Under the pieces are notes generated by a model. That model ran no database searches. It was not told where the DNA came from and was given only the letters and a program-made list of their open reading frames with translations. From the NCBI RefSeq assembly GCF_002836205.1, contig NZ_PJBE01000012.1, positions 930,001-994,000 on the forward strand: a DNA stretch of 64,000 nt, in the 5' to 3' direction. This DNA comes from Shewanella sp. Choline-02u-19. GTDB taxonomy: Bacteria; Pseudomonadota; Gammaproteobacteria; Enterobacterales; Shewanellaceae. Position numbers and translations under genes: made by a program. Below, one piece after another: positions 61,468 to 64,000 of this stretch (position 1 is its first letter; every line of letters starts with the position of its first letter).

Positions 61468-62583
61468 TTAGGCAAAAATGAAACTGTAAAGATAGCCTGC
61501 ACCTATCGCCATACCGAGGATCACTGCTAAAAATGCCGCTATCATCTGGTTCTTAAAAATAGACTTGAGCAAGATTACTTCAGTTAAGCTGGCACCGGCA
61601 CTACCGATAATCAATGCCATAACCGAACCCAGCGCCATACCTTTGGCAACTAATGCTGAGCTTAAAGGGATCACCGCTTCTGCACGTATATACAAAGGGA
61701 TACCGATTATCGCCGCAATAGGAATGGCATACCACATACCTTCTCCTGCGTATTTAGCAATCAGTTCTGTAGGCATAAAACCATAGATTAATGAGCCAAG
61801 TGAAATACCTATCATTAGGTAAGGTAAAACTTGTTTAAAGTCTTTCCACGTTGAGCGCCATACACGTATCCAGCGGTTGTCTTGTTTAACGGTGTCACTG
61901 ACAGCAGATGAACTTGCTGCATTAGAACGTGTTCCACAACCACTTTGCGGTGCAGGGCTACAAGTACCAGCCGTTGCCAGTGCAGGTTCTGCGTTGCAAC
62001 TGCCCTGCATTACCGCTTGCACTTCTTGCTTAGGTACGCAGCCGCTAGAGATTGTTTTTACGGCCTCTGTTACTGGTTTTTTGTCCGTAGTTGAGCAACT
62101 AGTCCCGCAACTAGAAGGCGTTGCCGCTTCATAAGCTTCAGGTTTCACATAACGCTCGAATCCAAGTTTTTCTAAAACATAGCCAGCGGTAACAGACACA
62201 ACCATAGCGACTAAGAAATAGAATACCGCGACTTTAATGCCAAAGGTCATCACAAATAGGCCAATAATGATCGGGTTCAATAATGGACTAGAGAATAAGA
62301 AAACCATCATTGGGCCAAAACCCGCTTTTGCTCTGAGCAACCCTTTTAAAAAGGGGATAGTTGAGCATGAACAGAATGGTGTAATGGCGCCAAGTAGAGC
62401 GGCGATGATGTAGCCTTTACCTTTTTTAGAGCTTAAAATCGATTGTATTTTTTCGGGCGGGATATACTCCTGCAAAATACCGACAATGTAGCTAATAGCA
62501 AGAAATAGCATCGTTAATTCAGCGGCTAAAAACAGGAACATATTCGCTGTTTCTTTTGCCATAGTGATGATTTCAGGACTCAT
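61468..62583 (-). CDS. ArsP/DUF318-type permease with cysteine-rich loop
   Basis: 371 residues with about eight membrane helices in two halves. The DUF318 signature TPFCSCSTIPFLKGLLRA (about 68-85) and SSPLLNPIIIG are present. A soluble loop (about 145-230) holds six cysteines (159, 163, 182, 196, 208, 216), which could bind metal or arsenical. Family members export organoarsenicals or are uncharacterised permeases. Its promoter region carries two copies of a near-palindrome at 62613 and 62681, suggesting ArsR-type repression, but no arsR gene is in the window. Confidence 0.82.
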   Translation of the reverse strand: MSPEIITMAKETANMFLFLAAELTMLFLAISYIVGILQEYIPPEKIQSILSSKKGKGYIIAALLGAITPFCSCSTIPFLKGLLRAKAGFGPMMVFLFSSPLLNPIIIGLFVMTFGIKVAVFYFLVAMVVSVTAGYVLEKLGFERYVKPEAYEAATPSSCGTSCSTTDKKPVTEAVKTISSGCVPKQEVQAVMQGSCNAEPALATAGTCSPAPQSGCGTRSNAASSSAVSDTVKQDNRWIRVWRSTWKDFKQVLPYLMIGISLGSLIYGFMPTELIAKYAGEGMWYAIPIAAIIGIPLYIRAEAVIPLSSALVAKGMALGSVMALIIGSAGASLTEVILLKSIFKNQMIAAFLAVILGMAIGAGYLYSFIFA

Positions 62584-62612
62584 AATATTGACCTTACAAA
62601 TGTTTGTTTGTT

Positions 62613-62632
62613 ATTTCCGGAATTACCGAAAT
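62613..62632. promoter_or_regulatory. Operator-like near-palindrome 1 upstream of the permease gene
   Basis: ATTTCCGGAATTACCGAAAT is a near-perfect inverted repeat (outer arms ATTTC / GAAAT). It shares 16 of 20 bases with the element at 62681-62700. It lies 30 bases upstream of the permease start, where a repressor would block transcription. Confidence 0.6.
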
Positions 62633-62680
62633 AATTAAGATGGGCTGATAATAAACGTATTTTAAATTTAGTCAATTTAT

Positions 62681-62700
62681 ATTTCGAGTTTTACCGAAAT
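62681..62700. promoter_or_regulatory. Operator-like near-palindrome 2 upstream of the permease gene
   Basis: ATTTCGAGTTTTACCGAAAT repeats the element at 62613-62632 with 16 of 20 identical bases. The two copies are 68 bases apart (start to start), which suits cooperative binding by one regulator. Confidence 0.6.
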
Positions 62701-63039
62701 GAGTGTCAGGGTAAATACCAAAGTAAAAGGCTTTATGTTTGTTAAAATAACGGCTGCAATGTTGGTTGTAGCCACTTTGGACTTCAAGGAAAGGGGCTAA
62801 TAAGCACCAGAAGACCATGCTGATTTGACTGATAATGCTCTGCTAATATAAGGGGGTGTACTTGCCATTTTCACGGTGTTGTCGCTGCATCGTCTTTGTC
62901 TTGCTGCATGGTCACGAAGCTATGACCAAAATAAACATGAAAGCTCAATGGCTGTGAATCATTAGTGATAATTTGATTGTTAAAATAGAGCAAATGCTTA
63001 TGATGGTAACAGTCTTTTCAAAGGCTTAAAGGAAAAATC
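62701..63039. other. Intergenic region upstream of the final gene
   Basis: 339 bases without a supported gene. A weak hairpin (GGCTGCAA 62752-62759 with TTGTAGCC 62766-62773, one wobble) is the only structure noted. Promoters for both flanking genes are expected in the 62584-63039 gap. Confidence 0.4.
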
Positions 63040-63978
63040 ATGCTTGATGCTGTTTGCCTATATGACGAAACCAAGCCGATAACCTATTCGGTATTTAAGT
63101 TTCAAAAGTTATCTGATGCTGATATTGAAAAATATCGCCAAGCACTCTTGTGTCCAGCGTGTGCAGGTAAAGCCTATTACCGTAAAGCGTCAAAAGATGG
63201 TAAAGCCGCATGCTTTGGCTCGCGTTATCATCAAGCTGATTGCGCTGAGTTTAAACCTTCTGCCGCCAAAGAGCGTGAAGAGCAACACGCGATTGAAGTT
63301 AATCAGTTGGTGGTTGATAGCGATGCGCTGATTATCGATTTTAGCTGTGCGCCAAAAATGACTAAAGCCAAAACACCGTCAGCGGTCACCAAAGTGCTTA
63401 TCGAAAATGAAACCCAATCTAACAACCCTACAGTCATAACCCCAATGCCAGTGGCGGCAGACTTATCAACAGCTGAGCTATTAAAACCTGAGCTCACTGG
63501 GCCTACAGCCGTTAAAACAGAAGATGAAACCAGCGCTAAAAAGCGGGTTGCTACTCAAGGACTGGAAAAGGTATTGCATAGCTTATTGCGCGGCAGTGAT
63601 CTGGCAACATCGGATCTTTGGGTATATACCGATGATAAATATCGCTGGCGTGCTAAAAACCTATTTGTAAATTTTGCCGATGCCGAGCCGACTGAAAACG
63701 GTGCACCGCGTTTGTATTGGGGCACCATCTCTCATACCGATAAAGAGCGTTTGTGGTTGAATCCCGCTGAGACTAAAGATGTGGGGATCCCCATTGATAT
63801 GTTTGCCAATTCACTGATCTCTCGCTTTGGTTTAGAGGATCGCCGCGACTTTGAAGGTGCAGGGATCATTTTGTTTGGTAAATGTTTTTGGAATAAAGCC
63901 AAAAGCCGTAAAATTATTCAGCTATGGAGCAACGACGTTAGTCGTCTGTTTATCTCTAAGGCTGATGAAAGTGACTAG
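63040..63978 (+). CDS. Orphan protein with N-terminal zinc-ribbon-like motif
   Basis: 312 residues. Residues about 35-70 carry CPACAG, then CFGSRYHQADC; four Cys and one His in the spacing of a small zinc-binding module. Residues 100-170 are low complexity (Pro/Thr/Lys/Glu). The C-terminal domain (about 175-305) is mixed alpha/beta with YRWRAKNLFVNFAD, YWGTISH and GIILFGKCFWNKAKSRKIIQLW (key residues F, W, C). The spacing loosely resembles the zinc module of CoiA-like competence proteins, but I do not recognise the family. AAAGGA precedes ATG 63040. Confidence 0.65.
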   Translation: MLDAVCLYDETKPITYSVFKFQKLSDADIEKYRQALLCPACAGKAYYRKASKDGKAACFGSRYHQADCAEFKPSAAKEREEQHAIEVNQLVVDSDALIIDFSCAPKMTKAKTPSAVTKVLIENETQSNNPTVITPMPVAADLSTAELLKPELTGPTAVKTEDETSAKKRVATQGLEKVLHSLLRGSDLATSDLWVYTDDKYRWRAKNLFVNFADAEPTENGAPRLYWGTISHTDKERLWLNPAETKDVGIPIDMFANSLISRFGLEDRRDFEGAGIILFGKCFWNKAKSRKIIQLWSNDVSRLFISKADESD

Positions 63979-64000
63979 GGATGAGTCGTAAAACGAGTAT

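Noticed and set aside
1..64000. CRISPR arrays, tRNA or rRNA genes
   Set aside because: No regularly spaced repeats and no cloverleaf or rRNA-like sequence was recognised on either strand; a dedicated scan would be needed to exclude a tRNA.

Overview
The window reads as chromosome of a marine gammaproteobacterium, most likely a Shewanella. The evidence is the gene content and order: lptD-surA-pdxA-rsmA-apaG-apaH, cobA-cysD-cysN-SLC13-cysC, an imelysin/di-haem iron locus, a TIGR03899-type protein and MSHA-like pilins. Base composition is moderately AT-rich with very AT-rich intergenic regions. The species call is inference. No rRNA, tRNA or CRISPR array was seen.

Layout. 1-7.3 kb (minus strand): the start of a chemoreceptor gene, then the outer-membrane and housekeeping operon lptD, surA, pdxA, rsmA, apaG, apaH. 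7.4-11.5 kb (plus): cell-wall sugar salvage kinase and uridylyltransferase (AmgK/MurU type), djlA, a small beta-barrel protein and a 2-hydroxyacid dehydrogenase, closed by a bidirectional terminator facing purT. 13.0-16.2 kb: a DUF3302/HlyD pair (YiaW/YiaV type) and a Ycf46-like AAA+ ATPase.

16.4-20.3 kb (minus): the most interesting region. It is a three-gene operon. The first gene encodes a protein with six CxxC knuckles and a GGDEF-like domain whose active site is lost but whose RxxD inhibitory site is in register. The second encodes a processive family 2 glycosyltransferase. The third encodes an HlyD-type periplasmic adaptor. I infer an exopolysaccharide synthase gated by c-di-GMP through a PelD-like receptor.

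20.9-28.3 kb: LysE exporter, DUF3144 protein, a tandem pair of diverged pilin-like proteins, ung, 5-formyl-THF cyclo-ligase, a RIO kinase, an S41-like protein lacking both catalytic residues, and outer-membrane phospholipase A. 28.7-34.4 kb: sulfate activation operon with an SLC13 permease. 34.5-36.5 kb: LysR regulator divergent from two half-size DMT transporters. 36.6-37.3 kb: the 5' part of a group II intron with its reverse transcriptase deleted, followed by an orphan gene. 38.2-40.3 kb: TIGR03899 protein and an MFS transporter.

40.8-45.3 kb: a Fur-box-preceded locus of porin, imelysin-family lipoprotein and di-haem lipoprotein, probably for iron acquisition. 45.5-48.4 kb: hemG, cytochrome b561-like protein, a glycosyltransferase with a TTG start behind a hairpin, and a DsbA with a CHNC active site and His-rich insert. 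48.9-57.6 kb: an exported orphan, a CHASE-GGDEF diguanylate cyclase, a frameshifted VOC gene, LysR, a polysaccharide flippase, an exported orphan, a BamA/TamA-type barrel and pirin. 57.7-64 kb: a possible 43-codon ORF, an RNase D-like exonuclease, a cold-shock/DUF3465 fusion, an EamA transporter, arfA with its self-truncating hairpin, an ArsP-type permease with duplicated operator-like palindromes, and an orphan zinc-ribbon protein.
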